From: an uncultured Collinsella sp.
Lineage (GTDB): Bacteria > Actinomycetota > Coriobacteriia > Coriobacteriales > Coriobacteriaceae
Direction of reading: 5' to 3'
Assembly: GCA_900757235.1 (NCBI GenBank)
Contig: CAAENB010000062.1
Location: 1 to 20,124, forward strand
Length of the DNA stretch: 20,124 nt
The translations under genes were made by a program, and so were the position numbers. How positions within the stretch are numbered: the first letter of the stretch is position 1; each line of letters opens with the position of its first letter. This document shows positions 8,847 through 16,779 of the stretch, piece by piece. The notes under the pieces are model-generated. The model was not told the origin of the DNA. It saw only the letters and a program-made list of their open reading frames with translations, and ran no database searches.

Positions 8847-8915
8847 AATCTTGGGGCGGGTCCATTTTCGACTATCCTCAGCTTGCCAGTTCGAAAATGG
8901 ACCCGCCCCAAGATT
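8847..8915. repeat. Perfect 25-bp inverted repeat with 19-base loop
   Basis: Positions 8847-8871 are exactly complementary to 8891-8915, separated by 8872-8890. The outer end AATCTTGGGGC recurs once more as its complement GCCCCAAGATT at 8988-8998, only 22 bases before the nadA start, so a third matching arm exists. No T-run follows either arm, which argues against a simple intrinsic terminator. It may be a dispersed palindromic element or an RNA structure on read-through transcripts. Confidence 0.8.
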
Positions 8916-8930
8916 GAATCTTTATTCCAA

Positions 8931-8980
8931 CTTTACACCTGGCTTTACAGCTGTCTTGTCAGCTGTAAAGCCAGGTGTCA
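8931..8980. promoter_or_regulatory. Nested palindromic operator before nadA, candidate NiaR site
   Basis: A perfect 19-bp inverted repeat (8935-8953 with 8960-8978, six-base loop) is composed of two related half-sites per arm: CTTTACACCTG (8931-8941) and CTTTACAGCTG (8943-8953), mirrored by CAGCTGTAAAG (8960-8970) and a CAGGTGT-type half (8972-8978). Palindromes with ACA-(S)(S)-TGT-like halves are what I recall for NiaR (YrxA) operators in Firmicutes. The niaR gene is the last gene of this operon, and the dyad centre falls on the -35 box, so repression by occlusion is a sensible inference. Confidence 0.6.
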
Positions 8981-8984
8981 TACT
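8956..8984 (+). promoter_or_regulatory. Likely sigma-A-type promoter of the nad operon
   Basis: TTGTCA (8956-8961, five of six to TTGACA), a 17-base spacer and CATACT (8979-8984, four of six to TATAAT) with an extended TGT directly before the -10. It lies fully inside or next to the palindromic operator and would give a leader of roughly 30 bases before nadA. Confidence 0.6.
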
Positions 8985-9019
8985 AAAGCCCCAAGATTCG
9001 CCAAAAGAGAGGGGCCTTG

Positions 9020-10045
9020 ATGGCGCAGAGCGCGAACATGGATGCGTCGGAGCTTGCACGCGATATCGCGGCCGGCCTGGCATCGGCAACGACGGCAACG
9101 GAGCGCGCGGCATTGGTGCCCGCAGAGCTCGTCGAGGCCATTCGGCAACTTAAAACCCAACGCGACGCGGTGATCCTGGCGCACTATTACGTGGCGCCCG
9201 AGGTCCAGGCTGTGGCCGATTACGTCGGCGACAGCTTCTACCTGGCAAAGCTTGCCAAGAGCCTGCCGCAGCAGACCATCGTGCTGTGCGGCGTGGAGTT
9301 TATGGGCGAGAGCGCCAAGCTGCTCAATCCCACCAAGACGGTGCTGTTGCCCGAGCCAGGCGCGGACTGTCCCATGGCGCACATGGTCAAGCGCGAGACG
9401 GTCGATGCGGCGCGCGCCGAGTACGGCGACGACCTAGCTGTCGTCTGCTACGTCAACTCGACGGTCGAAATCAAGAGCTGGAGTGACGTGTGCGTTACCA
9501 GCTCTAACGCCGTCAAGATCGTCTCCGAGCTGCCACAGCAGCACATCTTGTTCATTCCCGACCAGAACCTGGGCCGCTTTGTGGCCGAGCAGGTGCCCCA
9601 AAAGCACGTCATCCTCAACAACGGCTACTGCCCGCGTCATCACATCATTACCGTCGAGCAGATCGTCGACGCGCAGGAGGCCCACCCCGACGCGCTCGTG
9701 CTGGCGCACCCCGAGTGCAAGGCCGACGTCCTGGCCGAGGCCGACTACATCGGCTCTACTGCCGGCATCATCAAATATGCCGAGGAGTCGGACGCGAGCG
9801 AGTTCATTATCGTGACGGTCCGTGGCGTGCTCTACGAACTTGAGCGCCGCTGCCAGGGCACCGGCAAGAAGTTCTACTTCCCTGCGGTGCAGCCCACCTG
9901 CGTCAACATGGATCTCATCACGCTCGAAAAGCTCGTGCACTGCCTGGAGACGGGCGAGAGCGAGGTGCAGATTGGCGTGTCGGACGAGGCCGCCGATCAG
10001 GCCAAGCTCACGCTCGACCGCATGCTCGAGTACGCGGCGCGCTAA
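9020..10045 (+). CDS. nadA: Quinolinate synthase NadA
   Basis: NadA condenses iminoaspartate from NadB with dihydroxyacetone phosphate to give quinolinate, using an oxygen-sensitive [4Fe-4S] cluster in the cytoplasm. The 341-residue length fits the family. The three cluster cysteines are visible: Cys117 in GADCPMAHM, Cys204 in NNGYCPRHH and Cys294 in PTCVNMDLI. The 87-residue gap between the first two is the same as in characterised NadA proteins. Substrate motifs AHYYV, GVEFMGESAKLL, YVNST, TSSNAVKI and HPEC...GSTAGI are also present. The ATG at 9020 is preferred over the TTG directly before it, because AGAGAGGGG ends five bases upstream. First gene of the nadA-nadB-nadC-niaR operon, downstream of a palindromic operator and promoter. 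Confidence 0.97.
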   Translation: MAQSANMDASELARDIAAGLASATTATERAALVPAELVEAIRQLKTQRDAVILAHYYVAPEVQAVADYVGDSFYLAKLAKSLPQQTIVLCGVEFMGESAKLLNPTKTVLLPEPGADCPMAHMVKRETVDAARAEYGDDLAVVCYVNSTVEIKSWSDVCVTSSNAVKIVSELPQQHILFIPDQNLGRFVAEQVPQKHVILNNGYCPRHHIITVEQIVDAQEAHPDALVLAHPECKADVLAEADYIGSTAGIIKYAEESDASEFIIVTVRGVLYELERRCQGTGKKFYFPAVQPTCVNMDLITLEKLVHCLETGESEVQIGVSDEAADQAKLTLDRMLEYAAR

Positions 10046-10048
10046 GCC

Positions 10049-10083
10049 AATGTGACATGAGGGACCATTCCTTATGCCACATT
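10049..10083 (+). repeat. 16-bp stem-loop between nadA and nadB
   Basis: Positions 10049-10064 pair with 10068-10083 over 16 positions with one mismatch and two G-U pairs, leaving a three-base loop. It starts three bases after the nadA stop and ends just before the nadB ribosome site. No T-run follows. It could set relative nadA/nadB levels by protecting or stalling mRNA, or be a small dispersed palindrome. Confidence 0.7.
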
Positions 10084-10101
10084 ACAAGGGAGAGGATTCC
10101 T

Positions 10102-11478
10102 GTGGAAACCAAACAATACCCCGATATGGAGTGTGACGTTGTCATTGCCGGTTGCGGCGTGGCAGGCCTGTATGCGGCTCTCAATCTGCCGACGAGCACG
10201 CGCGTGATCATGCTCTCCAAGGGCGCTGTCGACGAGTGCGACTCGATGCTCGCGCAGGGCGGCATCTGCGTACTGCCCGAGGGTTCTGACTACGATGCCT
10301 TCTTTGAGGACACCATGCACGCCGGCCATTACGAGAACCGCCGCGAGAGTGTTGACATCATGATTCGCTCGAGCCGTTCGGTCATCAACGACCTGCTGGC
10401 CATGGGCGTGGACTTTGAGCGCAAGGCCGACGGCAGCCTCGACTTTACCCGCGAGGGCGCACACAGCCGCCCGCGCATCGCCTTCCATGCCGATATTACG
10501 GGCAAGGAGATTACGACCAAGCTGCTCCAGGCTGTCCGCAAGCTGGACAACGTGCAGATTCTCGAACACGTTGCCATGACCGACATCCTGACCGCCGAGC
10601 GCGATGGCGCTGCGGTGTGCGCCGGCGTCGTCGCCGTTCCCGTGGACGAGGATAACTCGGTTCGTCCCGCCGACGAGCTGGCAAATGCCGCTGAGGGCGT
10701 ACATGCTGGCAAGCCGTTTAAGATCCATGCCCGCCATACGCTGTGGGCAACGGGTGGTATCGGTGGCGTGTACGACCATTCGACCAACTACCCGCAGCTC
10801 ACCGGTGACGCCTGCTACATCGCGCAGGAGCACGGCATCACGATGGAGCACCTGGACTACGTGCAGATCCACCCCACGGGCCTGTTCTCGCCGCAGCCGG
10901 GCCGCACCTTCCTGATTAGCGAAAGCTGCCGCGGCGAGGGCGCGATTTTGCTCAACGCCGCCGGCGAGCGTTTTACCGACGAGTTGCAGCCGCGCGACGT
11001 CGTCACCGCCGCCATCCGCGAGCAGATGAAGCAGGACGGCGCCGAGCACGAGTGGCTGAGCTTTGCCCCCGTCGAGCGCGACGTGGTGACTGGGCACTTT
11101 GCCAACATTCGCGCGCGCTGCCTTGAGGACGGCCGCGACATCTTGGACGAGCCCATCCCCGTTACGCCCACGCAGCACTACTTTATGGGCGGCGTGTGGG
11201 TCGACAAGGACGGCCGCACCTCGATGCCCGAGCTCTACGCCGCGGGCGAGACGGCCTGCAACGGCGTGCACGGCAAGAATCGCCTGGCTTCCAACAGCCT
11301 GCTCGAGTCCCTGGTTTGGGGCCGCCGTGCCGCCTGGTGCATGCGCACCGGCGAGTCGCTCGCCGTGGAGCGGGCGGGCGAGCCCGCGCTTGACGGGCGT
11401 CATCGCGCCCTGAGCGCCGACTCCCTGGCAATCGATGATTTGGCCCGTGCCGCCGGCACGCAGGCCGTGGAGGAGTAG
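10102..11478 (+). CDS. nadB: L-aspartate oxidase NadB, short form
   Basis: NadB is a FAD enzyme that oxidises L-aspartate to iminoaspartate, the first step of de novo NAD synthesis. The product has an N-terminal dinucleotide-binding motif GCGVAG (residues 17-22) and SMLAQGGICV. Downstream are the substrate-region signature HPTGLF...ESCRGEGAILLN and the very characteristic GETACNGVHGKNRLASNSLLE near the C-terminus. The GTG at 10102 is chosen because AAGGGAGAGG ends six bases upstream; an in-frame ATG at 10057 lies inside a hairpin and has no ribosome site. At 458 residues it is shorter than the ~530-540 of well-studied NadB, so most of the C-terminal helical domain is missing. The catalytic and FAD parts appear intact. 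It lies between nadA and nadC, three bases before nadC. Confidence 0.95.
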   Translation: METKQYPDMECDVVIAGCGVAGLYAALNLPTSTRVIMLSKGAVDECDSMLAQGGICVLPEGSDYDAFFEDTMHAGHYENRRESVDIMIRSSRSVINDLLAMGVDFERKADGSLDFTREGAHSRPRIAFHADITGKEITTKLLQAVRKLDNVQILEHVAMTDILTAERDGAAVCAGVVAVPVDEDNSVRPADELANAAEGVHAGKPFKIHARHTLWATGGIGGVYDHSTNYPQLTGDACYIAQEHGITMEHLDYVQIHPTGLFSPQPGRTFLISESCRGEGAILLNAAGERFTDELQPRDVVTAAIREQMKQDGAEHEWLSFAPVERDVVTGHFANIRARCLEDGRDILDEPIPVTPTQHYFMGGVWVDKDGRTSMPELYAAGETACNGVHGKNRLASNSLLESLVWGRRAAWCMRTGESLAVERAGEPALDGRHRALSADSLAIDDLARAAGTQAVEE

Positions 11479-11481
11479 ACC

Positions 11482-12342
11482 ATGAATCCCATTACCATGA
11501 AGCTCGTCGTCGATGATCTGATTCTGCAGGCTCTGCGCGAGGACATTACCTTTGAGGACGTGAGCACGGCGAGCGTGTGTCCCACGGCGCGTCCCGCCAC
11601 GGTGGAGCTTATCGCCAAGGCCGATGGCATCATCGCGGGCTTGGATGTGTTCGCTCGCACCTTTGAGCTGCTGGATCCACAGAGCTCTGTGTTGTTAGAT
11701 GTCGCGGACGGCGACGAGGTGCACGCCGGCGACCACGTGGGCCAGGTGCGCGGCGATGCGCGCGTACTGCTTTCGGGCGAGCGCGTGGCGCTCAACTACC
11801 TGCAGCGCATGAGCGGCATCGCTACTTACACGCATCGGATGGCGGCTGCGCTCGAGGGCACCAAGACCGTGCTTGTCGACACGCGCAAGACCACGCCGGG
11901 CATGCGTGTCTTCGAGAAGGCCGCAGTCGAGATCGGTGGTGGCAGCAACCACCGCTATAACCTGTCGACGGCTGTCATGCTCAAGGACAACCACATCGAC
12001 GCCGCCGGTGGTGTGGCGCGCGCGATTGAGATGGCGCGCGCCCATGCGTCGTTTACCGCGACGGTCGAGATTGAGTGCGAGAACCTGGACATGGTACGCG
12101 AGGCCGTGGAGGCCGGTGCCGACATCATCATGTTCGACAACATGACCCACGATGACATGGCTGCCGCGATTGAGCTTATCGCCGGCCGCGCCAAGACCGA
12201 GTGCTCGGGCAACGTGGATGCCAGCAATATCCGCGCCCTGGCTGATCTGGGCGTCGACTACATTAGCTCGGGCGCCCTGACGCACTCCGCGCCGATCCTC
12301 GACCTCTCGCTCAAGCACCTGCGTCTGCTGGACGGTAAATAA
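11482..12342 (+). CDS. nadC: Nicotinate-nucleotide diphosphorylase (carboxylating) NadC
   Basis: NadC (quinolinate phosphoribosyltransferase) makes nicotinate mononucleotide, CO2 and pyrophosphate from quinolinate and PRPP, completing the pathway begun by NadB and NadA. The 286-residue length is typical. The family signature is clear: RMSGIATYT, DTRKTTPGMR (Asp133-), EKAAVEIGGGSNHRYNL and LKDNH (167-171), plus the late VEIECEN and FDNM segments that line the active site. GGAGGAG, inside the end of nadB, lies six bases before the ATG, and only three bases separate the two genes. The stop overlaps the niaR start (TAATG), showing tight coupling along the operon. Confidence 0.97.
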   Translation: MNPITMKLVVDDLILQALREDITFEDVSTASVCPTARPATVELIAKADGIIAGLDVFARTFELLDPQSSVLLDVADGDEVHAGDHVGQVRGDARVLLSGERVALNYLQRMSGIATYTHRMAAALEGTKTVLVDTRKTTPGMRVFEKAAVEIGGGSNHRYNLSTAVMLKDNHIDAAGGVARAIEMARAHASFTATVEIECENLDMVREAVEAGADIIMFDNMTHDDMAAAIELIAGRAKTECSGNVDASNIRALADLGVDYISSGALTHSAPILDLSLKHLRLLDGK

Positions 12343-12887
12343 TGAATGCCCGCGAGCGTCGCCGTGCCATCATGGCCGTGCTCGAGGGAGCCACGGAGCC
12401 CGTATCGGGCAGCGCGCTTGCCCGCGAGGTTAGCGTGAGCCGTCAGGTCGTGGTTCAGGATATTGCCCTGTTACGTGCCGATGGGCACGATATCGTGGCG
12501 ACCAACCGTGGTTATGTGCTGCAGGAGGCCCCCAGCAGCCCCGCCGTGCCCACGCGCTTGGTCAAGGTTCGCCACAGCGTGGAGCAGGCAGGCGATGAGC
12601 TCACGAGTATCGTCGACGCCGGTGGCGCCGTGCTCAACGTGATCGTCAATCACCGCGTGTACGGTAAGATCACGGCCGACTTGGACATTCGCAATCGTCG
12701 CGATGTTGAGCGCTACCTGCACGATATCGAGAGCGGCAAGAGCTTTCCACTACTAACGGTGACGAGCGGCTACCACTTCCATCGCATTGCGGCGGAGGAC
12801 GAACAGACCCTCGACGAGATCGAGGCCATGCTCAAGGAGAAAGGCTACCTTGCCGATTTAATGCCCTACGAGGATGATTTGTCCTAA
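12342..12887 (+). CDS. niaR: Niacin-responsive transcriptional repressor NiaR (YrxA)
   Basis: The 181-residue protein has an N-terminal HTH_11-type winged helix (~5-58, with LAREVSVSRQVVVQDIALLR as the recognition region). A C-terminal 3H domain follows, named for its conserved histidines. Visible candidates for the metal site are His78, Glu86, His145 and His147; their spacing matches what I recall of the Thermotoga 3H protein. NiaR binds nicotinic acid as co-repressor and represses NAD synthesis or niacin uptake genes. It overlaps the end of nadC by one base, so it is co-transcribed with the pathway it probably controls. The nested palindrome on the nadA promoter is the likely operator, giving autoregulation. 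Followed by a long hairpin and a terminator. Confidence 0.93.
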   Translation: MNARERRRAIMAVLEGATEPVSGSALAREVSVSRQVVVQDIALLRADGHDIVATNRGYVLQEAPSSPAVPTRLVKVRHSVEQAGDELTSIVDAGGAVLNVIVNHRVYGKITADLDIRNRRDVERYLHDIESGKSFPLLTVTSGYHFHRIAAEDEQTLDEIEAMLKEKGYLADLMPYEDDLS

Positions 12888-12906
12888 CCCGATACTGTAT
12901 TTATAA

Positions 12907-12995
12907 GTTGCGGTGAAATAGTTCCTACAATCGGCACCTAAGCAATGAGCCAGGAACTATTCCACCGCAACTGCCAAGGTAGCCCCGTCCCCAAT
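12907..12995. repeat. Long inverted repeat downstream of niaR (REP-like)
   Basis: Positions 12907-12926 pair with 12952-12971 with 19 of 20 matches around a 25-base loop. Just beyond, GTCCCCAAT (12987-12995) is the reverse complement of ATTGGGGAC, which also begins the hairpin element after hspR at 18241. No T-run follows the hairpin, and a separate terminator lies further on. The shared word and the strong dyad suggest a dispersed palindromic element rather than a gene-specific signal. Confidence 0.7.
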
Positions 12996-13010
12996 TAGCT
13001 GCCTATACAA

Positions 13011-13052
13011 ACAAAAGGAGGCCTCCGCGGCGATGCGGAAGCCTCCTTTTTT
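13011..13052. terminator. Bidirectional terminator between niaR and the ferredoxin gene
   Basis: GGAGGCCTCCGC (13017-13028) pairs with GCGGAAGCCTCC (13035-13046) over 12 positions with one C-A mismatch and a six-base loop. It is flanked by AAAA at 13013-13016 and TTTTTT at 13047-13052. It can stop the nad operon on the plus strand and the convergent ferredoxin transcript on the minus strand. Confidence 0.92.
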
Positions 13053-13091
13053 GTGCACGGTGTACTTTTGAGTGTGCAAGTGGGGGAGTTG

Positions 13092-13277
13092 TTACTCCTC
13101 GACGATCTCGGTGATCGCGCCAGCGGGGCAAGCGTCCTGGCAAGCGCCACAGGCGACGCAGGAGTCCTCGTCGGCGACGGTAGCGACGTCCTGGAGCTCC
13201 AGAACGCCAGCGGGGCAGGAGTCGACGCAAACGCCACAAGCGATGCACTCGTCGGCATCAATTACGGGATGAGCCAT
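13092..13277 (-). CDS. Small 2[4Fe-4S] bacterial-type ferredoxin
   Basis: A 61-residue protein with two CxxCxxCxxxCP motifs: CIACGVCVDSCP (residues 11-22) and CVACGACQDACP (40-51). Each cluster takes three cysteines from one motif and the fourth from the other, the classical clostridial-type arrangement. It carries low-potential electrons in the cytoplasm, for example to or from pyruvate:ferredoxin oxidoreductase or hydrogenase, which are not in this window. The ATG at 13277-13275 is chosen because GAGAGG lies eight bases upstream and the protein then starts in the usual way (MAHPVID). A longer in-frame start would add 22 residues with no ferredoxin similarity. It is a single-gene unit, convergent with niaR. 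Confidence 0.96.
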   Translation of the reverse strand: MAHPVIDADECIACGVCVDSCPAGVLELQDVATVADEDSCVACGACQDACPAGAITEIVEE

Positions 13278-13338
13278 GGTAGTTTCCTCTCTGTTGACCG
13301 ACGCTACAGGCGATGCGCGCCGGTTTGATTCGGGCAAA

Positions 13339-13366
13339 AACATACCACGGGAGCGACCGTTTGCAA
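13339..13366 (-). promoter_or_regulatory. Likely promoter of the ferredoxin gene
   Basis: On the minus strand TTGCAA (13366-13361), a 16-base spacer and TATGTT (13344-13339) with a preceding TGG form a plausible extended -10 promoter, about 60 bases before the ferredoxin start. Confidence 0.45.
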
Positions 13367-13530
13367 TACCCTCTGGCCGGCATCTTCATACCGTTCGCCG
13401 AGTATGCCAAGGTTTACTAAAAAACGCGCAGGTGGGGCCGTTGAGCTGCGCAAATGTTAGCTAAAGGTGACTTGTAATATTGAGCTATTGAGCGCGCCTG
13501 CGGAAAGGGCATCCCGTTATTTGGCCGAAA

Positions 13531-13641
13531 ACCGGGTCGCAGTTTCCGGTTAGGCCCGCTAGCGGAAACTGCGACCCGGTATCAGCTCTCAAAACGGGAT
13601 ACGGTTTCCGGTTGAGCCTTCAGACGGAAACTGCGACCCGG
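13531..13641. repeat. Cluster of inverted and direct repeats (REP-like) upstream of dnaK
   Basis: ACCGGGTCGCAGTTTCCG (13531-13548) is a perfect inverted repeat with 13563-13580 around a 14-base loop. The 17-base word CGGAAACTGCGACCCGG occurs exactly at 13563-13579 and again at 13625-13641. The second copy faces a degenerate mirror copy at 13595-13610 (11 of 16). The unit is thus two successive hairpins of the same family, about 62 bp apart, the typical look of a REP/BIME-type cluster. A further partial relative (CCGGGATGCGC) follows near 13656. Confidence 0.85.
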
Positions 13642-13771
13642 AATCTACGCTCAAACCGGGATGCGCTTGCCGCAAGACGGCCCCCAGGCACCTTCGGACC
13701 CAAGCCTCAGCCATCTCTACATAGATCTCAATAGATCTGCCGAGAACTCAAACAGTGCATCTACCTGCGCA

Positions 13772-13808
13772 TTTGAGAACCTAAACTCTCAGAGATAAGA
13801 AATCTTAT
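13772..13808. promoter_or_regulatory. Weak HAIR-like site and palindrome upstream of dnaK
   Basis: TTTGAGA at 13772-13778 and ACTCTCA at 13785-13791 resemble the HspR-associated inverted repeat CTTGAGT-N7-ACTCAAG, but with altered outer bases and a spacer one base shorter. The core TGAGA-N8-TCTCA is a perfect inverted repeat. Next to it lies the perfect 14-bp palindrome ATAAGAAATCTTAT (13795-13808). An HspR gene ends the cluster, so an HspR operator is expected here. The match is too loose to be sure. Confidence 0.3.
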
Positions 13809-13934
13809 ATGAATTGACTTAGATTTTGTATATTCCGGCCCATAAGGGGATACACTACATCCTGAAAGACAAGCCGAAGCGCCACACGACAGACCGTCGA
13901 GCGGCGCGAACGCAAAAGAGAGAGGGAATTTCTA

Positions 13935-15827
<1,893 letters not shown>

Positions 15828-15829
15828 TC

Positions 15830-16672
15830 ATGTCCGCCCGTAAAGCTCGCACGGAGGCGGCCGCCGCTGGCGCCGCCCCCGTTGACTCTGAGGAGAAGGA
15901 CGTGAAGATTCCCGTAGAGGCCGTTGACGATACCGAGGCCAACGAGGCCCCGGCCGCCGAGGCTGCCGAGAACCAGGTAGAGGATTCCAACAAGGAGGCG
16001 ACGATGACCGAGGACGAGATGGTGGAAGCCGCTATCCGCGCCGGTGAGGAAGCCGCCGACAATGACTTTAAGCTCAAGTTCGAGCAGGCCCAAAAGGAGC
16101 TTGCCGATGTGCGCAACGAGCTCGATGCTGCGGCAGAGGCTCAGAAGGCCGCCGAGGACAAGGCAAAGGACGCTACCGAGCGCACCGCCCGCCTGCAGGC
16201 CGACTGGGAGAACTTCCGTCGCCGCACCGCCAGCGAGCGCATCGCCGAGCGCGAGCGTGCGACCGAGAAGCTCGTCACCGCGCTGCTGCCGGTGGTTGAC
16301 GATATCGAGCGTGCAATCGACCATGCCCGTAGCCAGGAGCTTTCCGACGACTTTAAGCAGTTCGTCGATGGCGTTGATGCGGTGCATGCCAAGCTGCTCG
16401 ATGTGTTTGCGCACGAGGGCGTTGAGCCCATCGACCCCAAGGGCGAGGCGTTCGATCCGCTCGAGCACCAGGCCGTGGGGCGTGTCGAGGACGCATCGCA
16501 GTACGACGAGACCGTCAACGACGTGTACCAGAAGGGCTACCGCATGGCGGACCGCATCCTGCGCTCCGCGATGGTGACGGTGACCTACGGTGGCGAGAAG
16601 CGCCCCGCACCGGAGCCCGAAGCGGCGCCCGAGGATGCTGCGGCCGATACGGCTGAGAGCACCGAGGAGTAA
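15830..16672 (+). CDS. grpE: Nucleotide exchange factor GrpE
   Basis: GrpE is a homodimer that opens the DnaK nucleotide pocket to release ADP. The C-terminal two-thirds match the family: a long charged helix (~75-125), the conserved LQADWENFRRRT, ALLPVVDDIERAI, and the beta domain segments EGVEPIDPKGEAFDPLEHQAV and YQKGYRMADRILRSAMVTV. At 280 residues it is longer than the usual ~190-220. The extra length is an Ala/Glu-rich, probably disordered N-terminal extension (~1-70) and an acidic Ala/Pro/Glu tail (~257-280). It starts two bases after the dnaK stop, so it is translationally linked, and is followed by a terminator before dnaJ. Confidence 0.96.
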   Translation: MSARKARTEAAAAGAAPVDSEEKDVKIPVEAVDDTEANEAPAAEAAENQVEDSNKEATMTEDEMVEAAIRAGEEAADNDFKLKFEQAQKELADVRNELDAAAEAQKAAEDKAKDATERTARLQADWENFRRRTASERIAERERATEKLVTALLPVVDDIERAIDHARSQELSDDFKQFVDGVDAVHAKLLDVFAHEGVEPIDPKGEAFDPLEHQAVGRVEDASQYDETVNDVYQKGYRMADRILRSAMVTVTYGGEKRPAPEPEAAPEDAAADTAESTEE

Positions 16673-16677
16673 TTGAG

Positions 16678-16710
16678 AAGGGCCCCGGGGCAACACCCGG
16701 GGCCCTTTCT
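16678..16710 (+). terminator. Intrinsic terminator between grpE and dnaJ
   Basis: A 12-bp perfect stem (16678-16689 with 16696-16707), very GC-rich, six-base loop, followed by TTTCT. It starts just after the grpE stop. The T-run is short, so it may be leaky, letting some transcription pass into dnaJ-hspR. Confidence 0.8.
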
Positions 16711-16779
16711 GGCCTAGTGCCATATGACAGTATGAGCCGCCGCCCGTTGAGCGGTGGATGAAACAGGAGAGGAGCTACG

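Larger units (their letters stand above)
13278..13934. other. 657-bp non-coding region between ferredoxin and dnaK
   Basis: No convincing gene is present. From left to right it holds the likely ferredoxin promoter (13339-13366, minus strand), a cluster of palindromes (13531-13641), a direct AGATCT repeat (around 13722-13737), an AT-rich stretch (13790-13835) with a weak HAIR-like site and a 14-bp palindrome, and the dnaK leader. The AT-rich part contains TTGACT (13814-13819) and TATATT (13829-13834), but they are too close together to be one promoter. TTGTAT (13826-13831) with GATACA (13849-13854) has a 17-base spacer but poor matches. The dnaK promoter is therefore not resolved. Confidence 0.7.

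Noticed and set aside
8635..8865. Small minus-strand frame across the inverted-repeat element
   Set aside because: No ribosome site, no known family, and it is largely the translation of a non-coding palindrome arm.
8891..8926. Second arm of the 25-bp palindrome as an intrinsic terminator
   Set aside because: No T-run follows the stem on either strand, and a proper terminator already ends the surface protein gene at 8553-8584.
10057..10101. Earlier ATG start for nadB at 10057
   Set aside because: It lies within the hairpin stem, lacks a ribosome site and adds residues before the FAD motif that the family does not have.
10072..11403. A 443-residue minus-strand frame opposite nadB
   Set aside because: The plus-strand frame is a clear NadB with family motifs; the opposite frame has none.
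13531..13641. CRISPR-like array
   Set aside because: Only two or three repeat units, arranged as inverted pairs rather than direct repeats with uniform spacers, and no cas genes nearby.
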